Source: Croceibacterium sp. TMG7-5b_MA50 (GTDB lineage Bacteria > Pseudomonadota > Alphaproteobacteria > Sphingomonadales > Sphingomonadaceae). Taken from it: DNA of 64,000 nt. A model generated the notes under the pieces. The model was not told the origin of the DNA, did not search any database, and saw only the letters and a list, made by a program, of their open reading frames with translations. Location of the stretch: assembly GCF_039830145.1 (NCBI RefSeq), contig NZ_CP156082.1:700001-764000 (forward strand), written 5' to 3'. Each line of letters begins with the position of its first letter. Within the stretch, counting starts at the first letter, position 1. The position numbers and the translations under genes are program-made. Shown here one piece after another: positions 9,909 to 18,342 of the stretch.

Positions 9909-11030
9909 GTGCGTATCGCCATTCTGGCCGAACAGGCGGCTGGAGAGACACGGGTCGCCGCCACGCCGGAGACTGTTCGCAAGTTCGTCGCCCTTGGCAC
10001 CGAAGTCGCGGTGGAGCGTGGCGCCGGAGAGGCGGCCGCGATCTCCGACGCCGACTACGAGGCTGCCGGCGCCGTCCTGGGCCTCGCGGCCGAGGTAGTG
10101 GCGGGGGCGAACATAGTGCTCGGCATCCAGGCGCCCGACCCGGCATCGCTGGCGTCGGCAGCGCCTGGGGCGCAGGTCGCCGCCCTGTTCGATCCCTTAA
10201 CCCGGCCGGACCGCGTCGCTGGCTATGCCGCCGCGGGGCTGGAGGCGTGGAGCATGGAGCTAATGCCTCGGATCACCCGGGCGCAGAGCATGGACGTGCT
10301 GTCCAGCCAGTCCAACCTCGCCGGCTACAAGGCGGTGCTCGCCGCAGCCAACCAGTATGGCCGCGCGTTCCCCATGATGATGACCGCCGCCGGCACCGTA
10401 TCGGCGGCGCGCGTTTTCGTGATGGGCGTGGGCGTCGCCGGGCTGCAGGCCATCGCCACCGCGCGGCGGTTGGGCGCGCAGGTCAGCGCGACCGATGTGC
10501 GCAGCGCCACCAGGGAGCAGATCCAGTCGCTCGGCGCGAAGCCGGTCTTCGTCGAGAATGTCGCCGGGATCGAGGGCGAGGGCAGCGGCGGTTATGCCAG
10601 CGAGATGAGCGAAGAGTACCAGCGCGCGCAGGCGGAACTGGTGAGCGGCCATCTGGCCAAGCAGGACATCGTCATCACCACCGCGCTGATCCCCGGCCGC
10701 GCCGCGCCGCGCCTGATCAGCGATGCGCAGATCGCCACCATGCGGCGGGGCAGCGTGATCTATGACCTGGCGGTGGCGCAGGGCGGCAACGTGGAAGGTT
10801 CCGTCGCGGATCAGGTGGTGGAGCGGCACGGGGTGACGATCATGGGTTACAGCAACACGCCGGCATTGCTGCCGGCGGATGCCAGCGCCCTGTTCGCGCG
10901 CAACCTGTTCAACTTCCTGTCCGCCTTCTGGGACAAGGAGCAGGGCCGCCCGGTGCTGGACGAGGAGATCGGCAGCGCCGTCCGCCTGACGCAGAACGGG
11001 GCGATCGTGCACGAACGGTTGAAAGGCTGA
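9909..11030 (+). CDS. pntAA: NAD(P) transhydrogenase alpha subunit, NAD-binding part
   Basis: This is the cytosolic NAD(H)-binding dI component of the proton-translocating transhydrogenase, which uses the proton gradient to make NADPH from NADH. The 373-residue product is typical of the split three-gene form. RVAATPETV, the RAQSMDVLSSQSNLAGY block, the GVGVAGLQAIATA Rossmann loop and MGYSNTP are visible. The GTG at 9909 was chosen because homology begins at once (VRIAILAE). No clear Shine-Dalgarno sequence precedes it, so coupling to the small upstream gene 14 bp away is likely. Confidence 0.95.
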   Translation: MRIAILAEQAAGETRVAATPETVRKFVALGTEVAVERGAGEAAAISDADYEAAGAVLGLAAEVVAGANIVLGIQAPDPASLASAAPGAQVAALFDPLTRPDRVAGYAAAGLEAWSMELMPRITRAQSMDVLSSQSNLAGYKAVLAAANQYGRAFPMMMTAAGTVSAARVFVMGVGVAGLQAIATARRLGAQVSATDVRSATREQIQSLGAKPVFVENVAGIEGEGSGGYASEMSEEYQRAQAELVSGHLAKQDIVITTALIPGRAAPRLISDAQIATMRRGSVIYDLAVAQGGNVEGSVADQVVERHGVTIMGYSNTPALLPADASALFARNLFNFLSAFWDKEQGRPVLDEEIGSAVRLTQNGAIVHERLKG

Positions 11031-11036
11031 AGCGCC

Positions 11037-11345
11037 ATGGACTTCATCTCCATCCTGTCGATCTTCGTGCTGGCCTGCTTCGTTGGCTATTACGTGGTGT
11101 GGTCCGTCACCCCGGCGCTGCATACGCCGCTGATGGCGGTCACCAATGCGATCAGTTCCGTCATCATCGTCGGCGCGCTGGTCGCATCGGCGGAGGCGGG
11201 CAGCGCAGGCGCCAAGTGGCTGGGCCTGGGCGCCGTGGTGCTGGCCAGCGTCAACATCTTCGGCGGCTTTGCCGTGACGGAACGGATGCTGGCGATGTAC
11301 AAGAAGAAGGATCGGCCTGCCGCGCCGAAGAGTGAGCGGCCATGA
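11037..11345 (+). CDS. pntAB: NAD(P) transhydrogenase alpha subunit, membrane part
   Basis: This 102-residue membrane component corresponds to the C-terminal transmembrane (dII) part of the fused E. coli PntA. It has about three helices, with TPALHTPLMAVTNAISS, the signature of this segment, between the first two. It ends in a Lys/Pro-rich cytoplasmic tail. It lies six bases after pntAA, and its stop overlaps the pntB start (ATGA), typical of tight coupling in a split pnt operon. Confidence 0.95.
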   Translation: MDFISILSIFVLACFVGYYVVWSVTPALHTPLMAVTNAISSVIIVGALVASAEAGSAGAKWLGLGAVVLASVNIFGGFAVTERMLAMYKKKDRPAAPKSERP

Positions 11346-12814
11346 TGCTGGCGCCCGATACGACCACCAATCTGGGTGTGGCTGCCGATGCGGCGCACGC
11401 CGTCAATCCGTGGGTCGCGTTGGCCTATCTGGTGGCTGGTGTCCTGTTCATCCTGGCGTTGCGTGGCCTGAGCAGCCCGGCGACCAGCCGGCGGGGCAAC
11501 CGCTTCGGTATGGCGGGCATGGCCATCGCGATTGTCACCACGCTGGTCACGCATGACATCGCCAGCCTCCCCGAGATCCTGGCAGCGATCGCGATCGGCG
11601 GCGCGATCGGCTTCGTCATTGCGCGGCGCATTGCGATGACGGCGATGCCGCAGCTGGTCGCCGCGTTCCACAGTCTAGTCGGCATGGCCGCGGTGCTGGT
11701 GGCGGCGGCTGCGTTCCTCAATCCCGGCGCGTTCGACATTCTGGGACTGGACGGCAACATCATGCCCGTCAGCCGGTTGGAGATGATGCTGGGCGCGGCG
11801 ATCGGCGCGATCACCTTCTCGGGATCGGTCATCGCGTTCCTCAAGCTGAACGGCAATATGGGCGGGTCGCCGATCCTGTTGCCTGGTCGGCACCTGATCA
11901 ACCTGGGCACGCTGGGTGCGATCCTGCTGCTGACCGCCATGTTCACGCATTCGCCGGTGGGCGGGCCGGGGGAGAACCCGCTGTTCTGGGTGGTGGTGGC
12001 GCTCGCCTTTGCCATCGGGTTTCTGTTGATCATCCCGATCGGCGGCGCGGACATGCCCGTGGTGGTGTCGATGCTGAACTCCTATTCCGGGTGGGCAGCG
12101 GCGGCGATGGGCTTCACGCTCCACAACACGGCGATGATCGTCACCGGGGCGCTGGTGGGATCGTCGGGCGCAATCCTAAGCTACATCATGTGCCGGGCCA
12201 TGAACCGCAGCTTCCTGTCGGTCATCGCCGGCGGCTTCGGCGCGGCGGCGGCGAGCGGCGGCGGCGCGGCCAAGGAGCAGCGCCCCTACAAGCAGGGCAG
12301 CGCGGACGATGCCGCCTTCATGCTGAAGCAGGCCGAAAGCGTCATCATCATTCCCGGCTACGGCATGGCGGTGGCGCAGGCGCAGCATGCCTTGCGCGAG
12401 ATGGGCGACCTGCTGAAGGAGGAAGGCGTCACTGTCAGGTACGCCATCCACCCTGTCGCCGGTCGGATGCCCGGGCACATGAACGTGCTGCTGGCAGAAG
12501 CGAACGTGCCGTATGACGACGTGTTCGAGCTGGAGGACATCAACAGCGAATTCGCGCAGGCCGACGTCGCCTTCATCATCGGCGCGAACGACGTGGTTAA
12601 CCCGGCGGCGAAGACGGACAAGGGCAGCCCGATCTACGGCATGCCGGTGTTCGACGTGGACAAGGCCAAGACGGTCATGTTCATCAAGCGGTCTATGGGC
12701 GGCGTCGGTTATGCCGGGGTCGACAACGACGTCTTCTACATGGACCAGACCATGATGCTTCTCGCCGATGCGAAGAAGATGGTCGAGGAGATCAACAAAG
12801 CCATCGCGGCATGA
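11342..12814 (+). CDS. pntB: NAD(P) transhydrogenase beta subunit
   Basis: PntB provides most of the membrane proton channel (dII) and the NADP(H)-binding dIII domain. The 490-residue protein has multiple helices in its first 270 residues, then a soluble C-terminal domain with IIPGYGMAVAQAQHA, HPVAGRMPGHMNVLLAEA and IGANDVVNPAA. The start codon overlaps pntAB by four bases; a second in-frame ATG follows directly. Its stop overlaps the start of the small lipoprotein gene, also by ATGA. Confidence 0.97.
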   Translation: MMLAPDTTTNLGVAADAAHAVNPWVALAYLVAGVLFILALRGLSSPATSRRGNRFGMAGMAIAIVTTLVTHDIASLPEILAAIAIGGAIGFVIARRIAMTAMPQLVAAFHSLVGMAAVLVAAAAFLNPGAFDILGLDGNIMPVSRLEMMLGAAIGAITFSGSVIAFLKLNGNMGGSPILLPGRHLINLGTLGAILLLTAMFTHSPVGGPGENPLFWVVVALAFAIGFLLIIPIGGADMPVVVSMLNSYSGWAAAAMGFTLHNTAMIVTGALVGSSGAILSYIMCRAMNRSFLSVIAGGFGAAAASGGGAAKEQRPYKQGSADDAAFMLKQAESVIIIPGYGMAVAQAQHALREMGDLLKEEGVTVRYAIHPVAGRMPGHMNVLLAEANVPYDDVFELEDINSEFAQADVAFIIGANDVVNPAAKTDKGSPIYGMPVFDVDKAKTVMFIKRSMGGVGYAGVDNDVFYMDQTMMLLADAKKMVEEINKAIAA

Positions 12815-13167
12815 TCCGCGGGGTAAGATTGATCGCCGCCGCCGTGATGCTGCTGGCGGTCGGCGGGTGTGTGCAGGCGATTGCCGAAAGCCGGGTCCAG
12901 ACCGCCCTGCGCAATGCCGGCCTGTCGGAACGCAACGCCGGCTGCATGGCCGAACGGATGGTGGATCGCCTGACGATCGACCAGTTGCGCCGGCTGGAGG
13001 CGTTGCGACCGCAGCCGGGCGAGCCTGACCGGCCGACCACTCTGGCCGAATATGTCGAACGGGTGCGCCGCGTCGGCGATGCCGAGGTGGTGGCGGTCAC
13101 CGCCAGTTCCGCTGCATTGTGTGCAACCGGGCTGGCGTGGCTGGACGCTCGGCCCACCGTTTCCTAG
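12811..13167 (+). CDS. Small lipoprotein coupled to pntB, unknown function
   Basis: I do not recognise this 118-residue protein. It has a lipoprotein signal sequence with hydrophobic core and a VGGC lipobox near residue 20. The mature part contains two further cysteines (around residues 45 and 104) and a helical, Arg-rich middle, which suggests a small disulphide-bearing periplasmic domain. The ATG overlaps the pntB stop by four bases, so it is probably translated with the transhydrogenase operon. A functional link is inference only. Confidence 0.75.
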   Translation: MIRGVRLIAAAVMLLAVGGCVQAIAESRVQTALRNAGLSERNAGCMAERMVDRLTIDQLRRLEALRPQPGEPDRPTTLAEYVERVRRVGDAEVVAVTASSAALCATGLAWLDARPTVS

Positions 13168-13215
13168 AACTCCGCTTGCCGGGATCGGGCCGGCGGGGTT
13201 GGCGAAGGAGGCGGC

Positions 13216-13935
13216 GTGCGCAAGCTGGGGTTGATCGGCGGGATGAGCTGGGTTTCCACCCGGACCTATTACGAACATATCAACCGGATCGTGCAGCAGC
13301 GGCAGGGCCGCCGGTCCAGCGCGCCGCTGCTGATCGACAGTCTCGATTTCGCTCAGCTCTACGCCCTGCGGACGGAGGATGACTGGCAACGCGCGACGGA
13401 GATCCTGTCCGCCAGTGCCCGCCGCTTGGAAGCCGCCGGGGCCGAGGCGCTGATCATCGGCGCCAATTCGATGCACCGGGTATACGATGAGGTCAGCAAG
13501 GCGGTCGCGATCCCCATCCTGCACATCGCCGACTGTGTAGGCGCGCAGATGCAGGCCGACGGTGTGCGTTCCGCCGCATTGCTGGGCACCCGCAACGTCA
13601 TGGTGGAAGGATTTTACCGCCGTCGTCTGGTGGCGCGCGGCGTCGACCTCACCCCGCCGGACATGAGCAATGTCGAGCAGCTCGATTCCATCATCTACGA
13701 GGAGCTGATGGTCGGCCGGGTGACCCGCAATGCCGAGCGTGCGCTGAAGACGATGATCACGATCATCCAGCAGAACGGGGTGGAGGCGGTGGTGCTGGCC
13801 TGCACGGAACTGGAGATGGTGGTCGACACCGACGCCAACGTGCTGCCGATCTACGACAGCGCCCGCATCCATTCGCAGGCTGCGGCCGACTGGATCCTGG
13901 CGGACGTGCCAGCGGTGGAAAACGCCGCCGCATAG
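13216..13935 (+). CDS. Aspartate/glutamate racemase family protein
   Basis: This 239-residue protein belongs to the cofactor-independent Asp/Glu racemase superfamily. The LGLIGGMSW start and the C-terminal VVLACTELEM are characteristic. The second catalytic cysteine (in ACTE) is present. The first catalytic position, usually Cys or Thr before N-T/S, is alanine (GANSMH), so classical two-base racemisation is doubtful and the activity may differ. GTG is the start, with a strong GAAGGAGG ribosome-binding site. It sits alone between the pnt operon and dgt. Confidence 0.85.
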   Translation: MRKLGLIGGMSWVSTRTYYEHINRIVQQRQGRRSSAPLLIDSLDFAQLYALRTEDDWQRATEILSASARRLEAAGAEALIIGANSMHRVYDEVSKAVAIPILHIADCVGAQMQADGVRSAALLGTRNVMVEGFYRRRLVARGVDLTPPDMSNVEQLDSIIYEELMVGRVTRNAERALKTMITIIQQNGVEAVVLACTELEMVVDTDANVLPIYDSARIHSQAAADWILADVPAVENAAA

Positions 13936-13994
13936 GCCGGTGTTCGCCACCTGTTCACGGTGACAGCATTCCGCCACCGCTTTAGCCACGGGCG

Positions 13995-15167
13995 ATGGTC
14001 CCCGGCTCCTTCCGCGCGCCTTACGCCGCCGATCCCACCCGAACCCGCGGCCGTGAACATCCGACCGCCGGGGACGGGGTGCGCGGACCGCGCAGCGCAT
14101 TCCAGCGCGACCGTGACCGGATCATCCATTCCATCGCGTTTCGCCGGCTGGCGGGGAAGACGCAGGTCTTCGTCGCGCCGGACGGAGACCACTACCGCGT
14201 CCGCCTGACCCACAGCCTGGAGGTCGCGCAGATCGGCCGCACGCTGGCCCGCGCGCTGCAGCTGGACGAGGATCTGACGGAGGCGCTGTGCCTCGCCCAC
14301 GATATCGGCCACCCGCCCTTCGGCCATTCGGGGGAGGACGCGCTTAACGCGGCATTGGCCGAGCATGGCGGGTTCGATCACAACGAGCATTGCCTGCGCA
14401 CGCTGATGCGGCTCGACAGTCCATATTGCGATGTGCCGGGCCTCAATCTCAGCTGGGAGGTGCTGGAAGGCCTCGCCAAGCATAACGGGCCGGTCACTCG
14501 GCCGGGCTGGGCCCTGGCGGAACTGGACGCCGCATTTCCCCTGCGCCTGGGCGAACATGCCAGCCTGGAGGCGCAGGTCGCCTCCCTGGCTGACGACATC
14601 GCCTACGACAATCACGACATCGACGACGGGCTGCGCGGGGGGTTCCTGCATCTGGACGATCTGCTGACCTTGCCGGAGCTGGCGGATCAGTGGCGTGATG
14701 TGGAGCGCCGCCACCCCTGTAGCAATCGGCAGGCGCAATTGCGCGAGCTGGTGCGCACGCAGATCGGCCTGATGGTCAACGACCTGATCGCCACCACCCG
14801 TGCGCGGATCGCCACGTTGAAATCGGTCGACGAGGTGCGGGCCGCCGGTGCGCCGCTCGCCACGTTCTCCCCGGCGATGGCCGAGTACGAGCGGCGGCTG
14901 AAGCAGTTCATGTACCAGCGGCTCTATTTCCATCCGGAGCAGAAGGCGACGGCCGCCCGCGCCCGCGACGTGGTGGCGCGCCTGTTTGCCGCCTACCGTG
15001 CCGATCCTGCGCTGATGGGGGAGAGCTGGCGGGCGACGCTGCCGGAGGCGGAGCCGGCGAGGGGGCGCCATATCGCCGACTATATTGCGGGCATGACAGA
15101 CCGGTTCGCGATCCAGCAGTTCCGTCGCGCCACTGGCGAGCAGCCGGACGGCCTCACCAACGTATGA
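13995..15167 (+). CDS. dgt: Deoxyguanosinetriphosphate triphosphohydrolase-like protein
   Basis: This HD-domain dNTP triphosphohydrolase removes triphosphate from deoxynucleotides and so influences dNTP pools. The 390-residue protein has the metal-binding set: H73 in [14 protein letters not shown]102-D103 in [15 protein letters not shown], and a later Asp in [11 protein letters not shown]. The N-terminal [14 protein letters not shown] segment with AFRRL is also typical. Length fits the shorter dGTPase-like type 2 group. The ribosome-binding site is weak. Confidence 0.93.
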   Translation: MVPGSFRAPYAADPTRTRGREHPTAGDGVRGPRSAFQRDRDRIIHSIAFRRLAGKTQVFVAPDGDHYRVRLTHSLEVAQIGRTLARALQLDEDLTEALCLAHDIGHPPFGHSGEDALNAALAEHGGFDHNEHCLRTLMRLDSPYCDVPGLNLSWEVLEGLAKHNGPVTRPGWALAELDAAFPLRLGEHASLEAQVASLADDIAYDNHDIDDGLRGGFLHLDDLLTLPELADQWRDVERRHPCSNRQAQLRELVRTQIGLMVNDLIATTRARIATLKSVDEVRAAGAPLATFSPAMAEYERRLKQFMYQRLYFHPEQKATAARARDVVARLFAAYRADPALMGESWRATLPEAEPARGRHIADYIAGMTDRFAIQQFRRATGEQPDGLTNV

Positions 15168-15183
15168 CGCGCGGGCCGGGCGA

Positions 15184-15309
15184 TCAGATCGCCCTGTCGG
15201 CCGCCTCCCCGACGCTTTCGATATCGCGGCCAAGGCCCTTCACCGTGTTGCAGCCACTCACCATCAGCATGGCGAGGAGGCAAGCGGCGAGGGTGAAGGT
15301 GCGGGTCAT
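15184..15309 (-). CDS. Entericidin-like small lipoprotein (41 aa)
   Basis: A 41-residue open frame encodes a lipoprotein signal peptide with a VSGC lipobox followed by NTVKGLGRDIESVGEAAD, the short amphipathic mature part typical of the entericidin A/B family. Members are small outer-membrane lipoproteins, some linked to an antidote/toxin pair in enterobacteria, but single copies are widespread and their role is unclear. Only one copy is present here. It lies 41 bp downstream of the EamA transporter gene on the same strand. Confidence 0.85.
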   Translation of the reverse strand: MTRTFTLAACLLAMLMVSGCNTVKGLGRDIESVGEAADRAI

Positions 15310-15350
15310 GGCAGGTCCTTGTTGATGAGGCTCGCCTGATATCAGCGCAG

Positions 15351-16265
15351 TCATGCATCTTCCAGCGGCGTCGGCGCTCGTCGCGGGCGGGAAAGGCGAT
15401 GCTCCCGCCAGGCGATAAGGATGCCGGCCCCCGCGACCAGCGGCGCGCCAAACCAGGTGCTGCCCGGCGGCAGCATGCCGAACAGCGCCCAGCCATACAG
15501 CGTCGCCCAGAACAGCGCCGAATAGTCCATCACGATCACGCTGGAGAGCGAGCCGAACCGCAGCGCCGCGGTCAGCAGCAACTGCCCGGCCATGCCGATG
15601 ATGCCGATCCCGACGATGAGCAGCCATTGCGTCGCGTCATGCGGGGTGGCGAAGAAGGGTAGCCCAAGGGCGGTCAGCGGCGTGGAGAAGGCGGCGAAGT
15701 AGAACACGATCGCCAGCGGCTTGTCCGTGCGGTTGAGGTCGGCGATCTGGATGGAGATCAGCGCCACCATAAATGCAGCACCCAGCGCCACCAGCGCGCC
15801 ATAGAGCGGAAAATGGCTGCCGCCGGGCTGCGCTATGATGACGACTCCCGCAAACCCGGCCAGCACCGCGAACCAGCGCCAGATGCCCACCTGTTCCTTC
15901 AGCAGCACGATGGACAGCAGCACGGCGAAGATCGGCGCGGTGAAGCTGAAGGTCGTCGCCTCTGCCAAGGGCAGCAGGATCACCGCACCAAAGTTCAGCG
16001 ACATGCCGATCGTGCCGTAGAATGCGCGCATGAACTGGGTTCCGGGACGCTGCGTCTTGAGCGGAGCCAGGCTGCGGCTCGTCAGCAATACCCAGCCGAG
16101 CAGCAGCGGCACGGTGATGATCTGCCGCCAGAACATGATCTCCACCAGATGCACGCCGCTTTGCGAGGCGAGCTTGATGAGGGCCGACATCGTGGCCAGC
16201 GCGGCGACGGCGCCGAGGCGGATCAGCAGGGCGAGGAGCGGCCGACTGGCCGGTGCGGCTTGCAT
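15351..16265 (-). CDS. EamA/DMT-superfamily transporter
   Basis: This is a predicted inner-membrane transporter of the drug/metabolite superfamily with two EamA repeats and about ten helices over 304 residues. The FWRQIITVPLL and GVVIIAQPGG segments, and a late MDYSALFWATLYGW, are typical of the RhaT/EamA group. The ATG at 16265 gives the usual length; longer forms of this frame have no signal-like or conserved N terminus. The substrate cannot be predicted. The C-terminal tail is basic (cytosolic). Confidence 0.88.
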   Translation of the reverse strand: MQAAPASRPLLALLIRLGAVAALATMSALIKLASQSGVHLVEIMFWRQIITVPLLLGWVLLTSRSLAPLKTQRPGTQFMRAFYGTIGMSLNFGAVILLPLAEATTFSFTAPIFAVLLSIVLLKEQVGIWRWFAVLAGFAGVVIIAQPGGSHFPLYGALVALGAAFMVALISIQIADLNRTDKPLAIVFYFAAFSTPLTALGLPFFATPHDATQWLLIVGIGIIGMAGQLLLTAALRFGSLSSVIVMDYSALFWATLYGWALFGMLPPGSTWFGAPLVAGAGILIAWREHRLSRPRRAPTPLEDA

Positions 16266-16537
16266 GCGGTCGCCATAGGTGTGCACTGCAGCATGGCGCA
16301 AGTCACGCAGGCCAACACCTGAAACGGGACGTGCGCCGAGCAGCAAAGAACATCCATTCGCCGTACCCATCGGGCAGGTTGCCGGAGCGAATGAGGTGAA
16401 TCCGACCTGTTCATAAAGGGGACAGGAAACCCTGAACAACACCCGCGGTGTTGTCGCGCCCTCTCTCTCGGGAGAAAGGCGGGCGCGCAGGCATTGTGAC
16501 GCTGCACCGCGCGTGCAGACTATAGGGAGACACGTTG

Positions 16538-17413
16538 ATGCATTCTATCATGAAGGGTTCGGCAGGCATTGCCCTGCTGTCGATGCTGGCGACGCCGATG
16601 GGCGCCGTATCGGCGCAGCAGGCGGCGACCGGCACCGACGTGACCGCCACGGTGTATGGCACCCCGCCTGCCGACCTGTCGGAGTTCGAGGAAGGTCCCG
16701 AGGTCAAGGGCATGATCTCCGCCCGCAGCGACAACCGCCTGCAGATCACGGCGGAAGACGGCACGAGCCAGACCGTGGCGATCAGCGAAGGGACGCAGAT
16801 CACCGGCACGGGCGGCTTCCTCGGCCTGGGTCGTGACCGGCTGGCGAGCGATGCGCTGCTGAACGGGCTGCCCGTCACTGTCCGTACGGTGCAGTGGGGC
16901 GGCGGGTTGGTGGCCAGCCGGATCACGTTGCGCAACACGGACCTGCGCACCGCATCCATGATCCGCACCGGCACCGCGCAGGGTTTTGCCGAGCAGACCG
17001 CCGCGACGGAGGCACTGCGCGGGCGTCTGGCCGATATCGACAAGTACAACATCAAGGGTACGACCAACGTCTACTTCGACACGGGCCAGGCGACTTTGTC
17101 CCCGCAGGCGCGGACGGAGCTGTGCTATGCCGCGCAGCAGGCAGAAGCGATGGACAATGCCTTGCTGCTGGTCGTCGGCTACACCGACGATGTCGGCGAC
17201 GAGGAATACAACCAGACGTTGAGCGAACGGCGTGCGGGCCGGGTGGTCAATTACCTGCAGCAGCAGTGCAAGTGGGCGCCGTGGCGCATGCTGACGCCTA
17301 CCGGCATGGCGGAAGCGGACCCGCTGGCCGACAACACCACCGAAGAAGGCAAGGCGCAGAACCGCCGTGTCGCGGTGAACATCCTCGTCAGCAAGAGCGT
17401 GGACGGGATGTAG
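16538..17413 (+). CDS. OmpA-family outer-membrane/peptidoglycan-linked protein
   Basis: The 291-residue exported protein has a signal peptide (cleavage probably after SAQ, near residue 27). Next comes a beta-rich middle (about 55-140) reminiscent of DUF5666-type folds. A C-terminal OmpA domain follows (about 180-290) with VYFDTGQATLSP, VVGYTDDVGDEEYNQTLSERRAGRV and the peptidoglycan-contacting NRRV. There is no N-terminal beta-barrel. The ATG at 16538 follows a GGGAGA ribosome-binding site; a TTG one codon earlier is less likely. The 272 bp upstream contain no gene. Confidence 0.85.
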   Translation: MHSIMKGSAGIALLSMLATPMGAVSAQQAATGTDVTATVYGTPPADLSEFEEGPEVKGMISARSDNRLQITAEDGTSQTVAISEGTQITGTGGFLGLGRDRLASDALLNGLPVTVRTVQWGGGLVASRITLRNTDLRTASMIRTGTAQGFAEQTAATEALRGRLADIDKYNIKGTTNVYFDTGQATLSPQARTELCYAAQQAEAMDNALLLVVGYTDDVGDEEYNQTLSERRAGRVVNYLQQQCKWAPWRMLTPTGMAEADPLADNTTEEGKAQNRRVAVNILVSKSVDGM

Positions 17414-17422
17414 TGTCCGGGT

Positions 17423-17444
17423 GGAGCGGGCTGCGGCCCGCTCC
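17423..17444. terminator. Bidirectional hairpin between OmpA-family gene and cmk
   Basis: A perfect 9-bp G+C-rich stem (GGAGCGGGC / GCCCGCTCC) with a TGCG loop lies between two convergent genes, with a short CCGTTT on the plus side. It is a likely shared terminator. Confidence 0.55.
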
Positions 17445-17449
17445 CCGTT

Positions 17450-18070
17450 TCAGCCGGCGGTCCCGTCGACCACGGCGATCGCGGCGCTGATTGCTGCCGC
17501 GCGATCCAGCATGGACGTATCCAGCACATATGCATCGGGCGCTGGCATCAATGGAGCTGCTGTCCGGTTGCGATCGCGTTCGTCGCGGCGGCGCAGATCG
17601 TCCTCGATCTCCGCCAGGGTAGGAGCTTCCCCACGGGCATGCATCTCGTGCCAGCGGCGTTGCGCCCTGGCCTCCACACTGGCGGTGACGAACAGCTTGG
17701 GTGCGGCTTCCGGCGCGATGACGGTGCCGATATCGCGCCCATCCAGCACGGCGCCACCCGGCTGGAGCGCAAAGGCGCGCTGCCGGTCATACAGCGCCTG
17801 CCGGACAGCCGGATGGACGGAGACCCGGCTGGCGAGACCGCCGGTCGCCTCTGTCCGCAACCGTTCTTCCAGCAGCAGGTCGTCGGGGAAGGAGGTGGCG
17901 GCAAGCGCGGTCGTCGGATCGTCCGGATCACCGCCGATCACGGCGCATTGCCATCCGACCGCGCGATAGAGCAGGCCAGTATCGAGGTGCGGCAGGCCGT
18001 AATGCGCGGCCAACGCCTTGGAGATCGTGCCCTTGCCACTGGCAGTGGGTCCATCGACGGCAATGATCAT
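17450..18070 (-). CDS. cmk: Cytidylate kinase
   Basis: Cmk phosphorylates CMP and dCMP to diphosphates. The 206-residue protein begins MIIAVDG with the P-loop GPTASGKGT at residues 7-15, contains HLDTGLLYRAVG and the DGRDIGTVI segment, and ends with YVLDTS. The ATG at 18070 was chosen because the P-loop must lie at the very N terminus. It overlaps the upstream small membrane-protein gene by four bases and forms the end of an aroA-orf-cmk operon. rpsA, commonly next to cmk in this class, is absent here. Confidence 0.96.
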   Translation of the reverse strand: MIIAVDGPTASGKGTISKALAAHYGLPHLDTGLLYRAVGWQCAVIGGDPDDPTTALAATSFPDDLLLEERLRTEATGGLASRVSVHPAVRQALYDRQRAFALQPGGAVLDGRDIGTVIAPEAAPKLFVTASVEARAQRRWHEMHARGEAPTLAEIEDDLRRRDERDRNRTAAPLMPAPDAYVLDTSMLDRAAAISAAIAVVDGTAG

Positions 18071-18342
18071 GGTTCCATCCTCACCTTGCGGCGCTGACTT
18101 GCACGGGTGCGGAGCGCCGCGACCAGGCTGACTGCGGCGATGAGTGCCCAGGCGGTCTCCAGCACAAAGGCTGCGAGATTGAAGTTGACCCACAAGGAGG
18201 TCAGCAGCAGCGCTGCACCCACCAGGTTGATGCTGTTGAACAGCACCTTGTCGATCACCTGCACCATGTTCGCATAGGCGAAGGCGGCGATGAACAAGGC
18301 GCTGCCGACGAGGCCGATGATATCGGCCGCCAGAGGCGTCAT
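18067..18342 (-). CDS. Small membrane protein, CBU_0592-like
   Basis: This 91-residue protein has three predicted transmembrane helices and an Arg-rich C-terminal tail. The pattern VGSALFIAAFAYANM, then FNSINLVGAALL, resembles the uncharacterised CBU_0592 membrane family. It lies between aroA and cmk with four-base overlaps on both sides, so it is certainly translated as part of that operon. The function is unknown. Confidence 0.75.
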   Translation of the reverse strand: MTPLAADIIGLVGSALFIAAFAYANMVQVIDKVLFNSINLVGAALLLTSLWVNFNLAAFVLETAWALIAAVSLVAALRTRASQRRKVRMEP

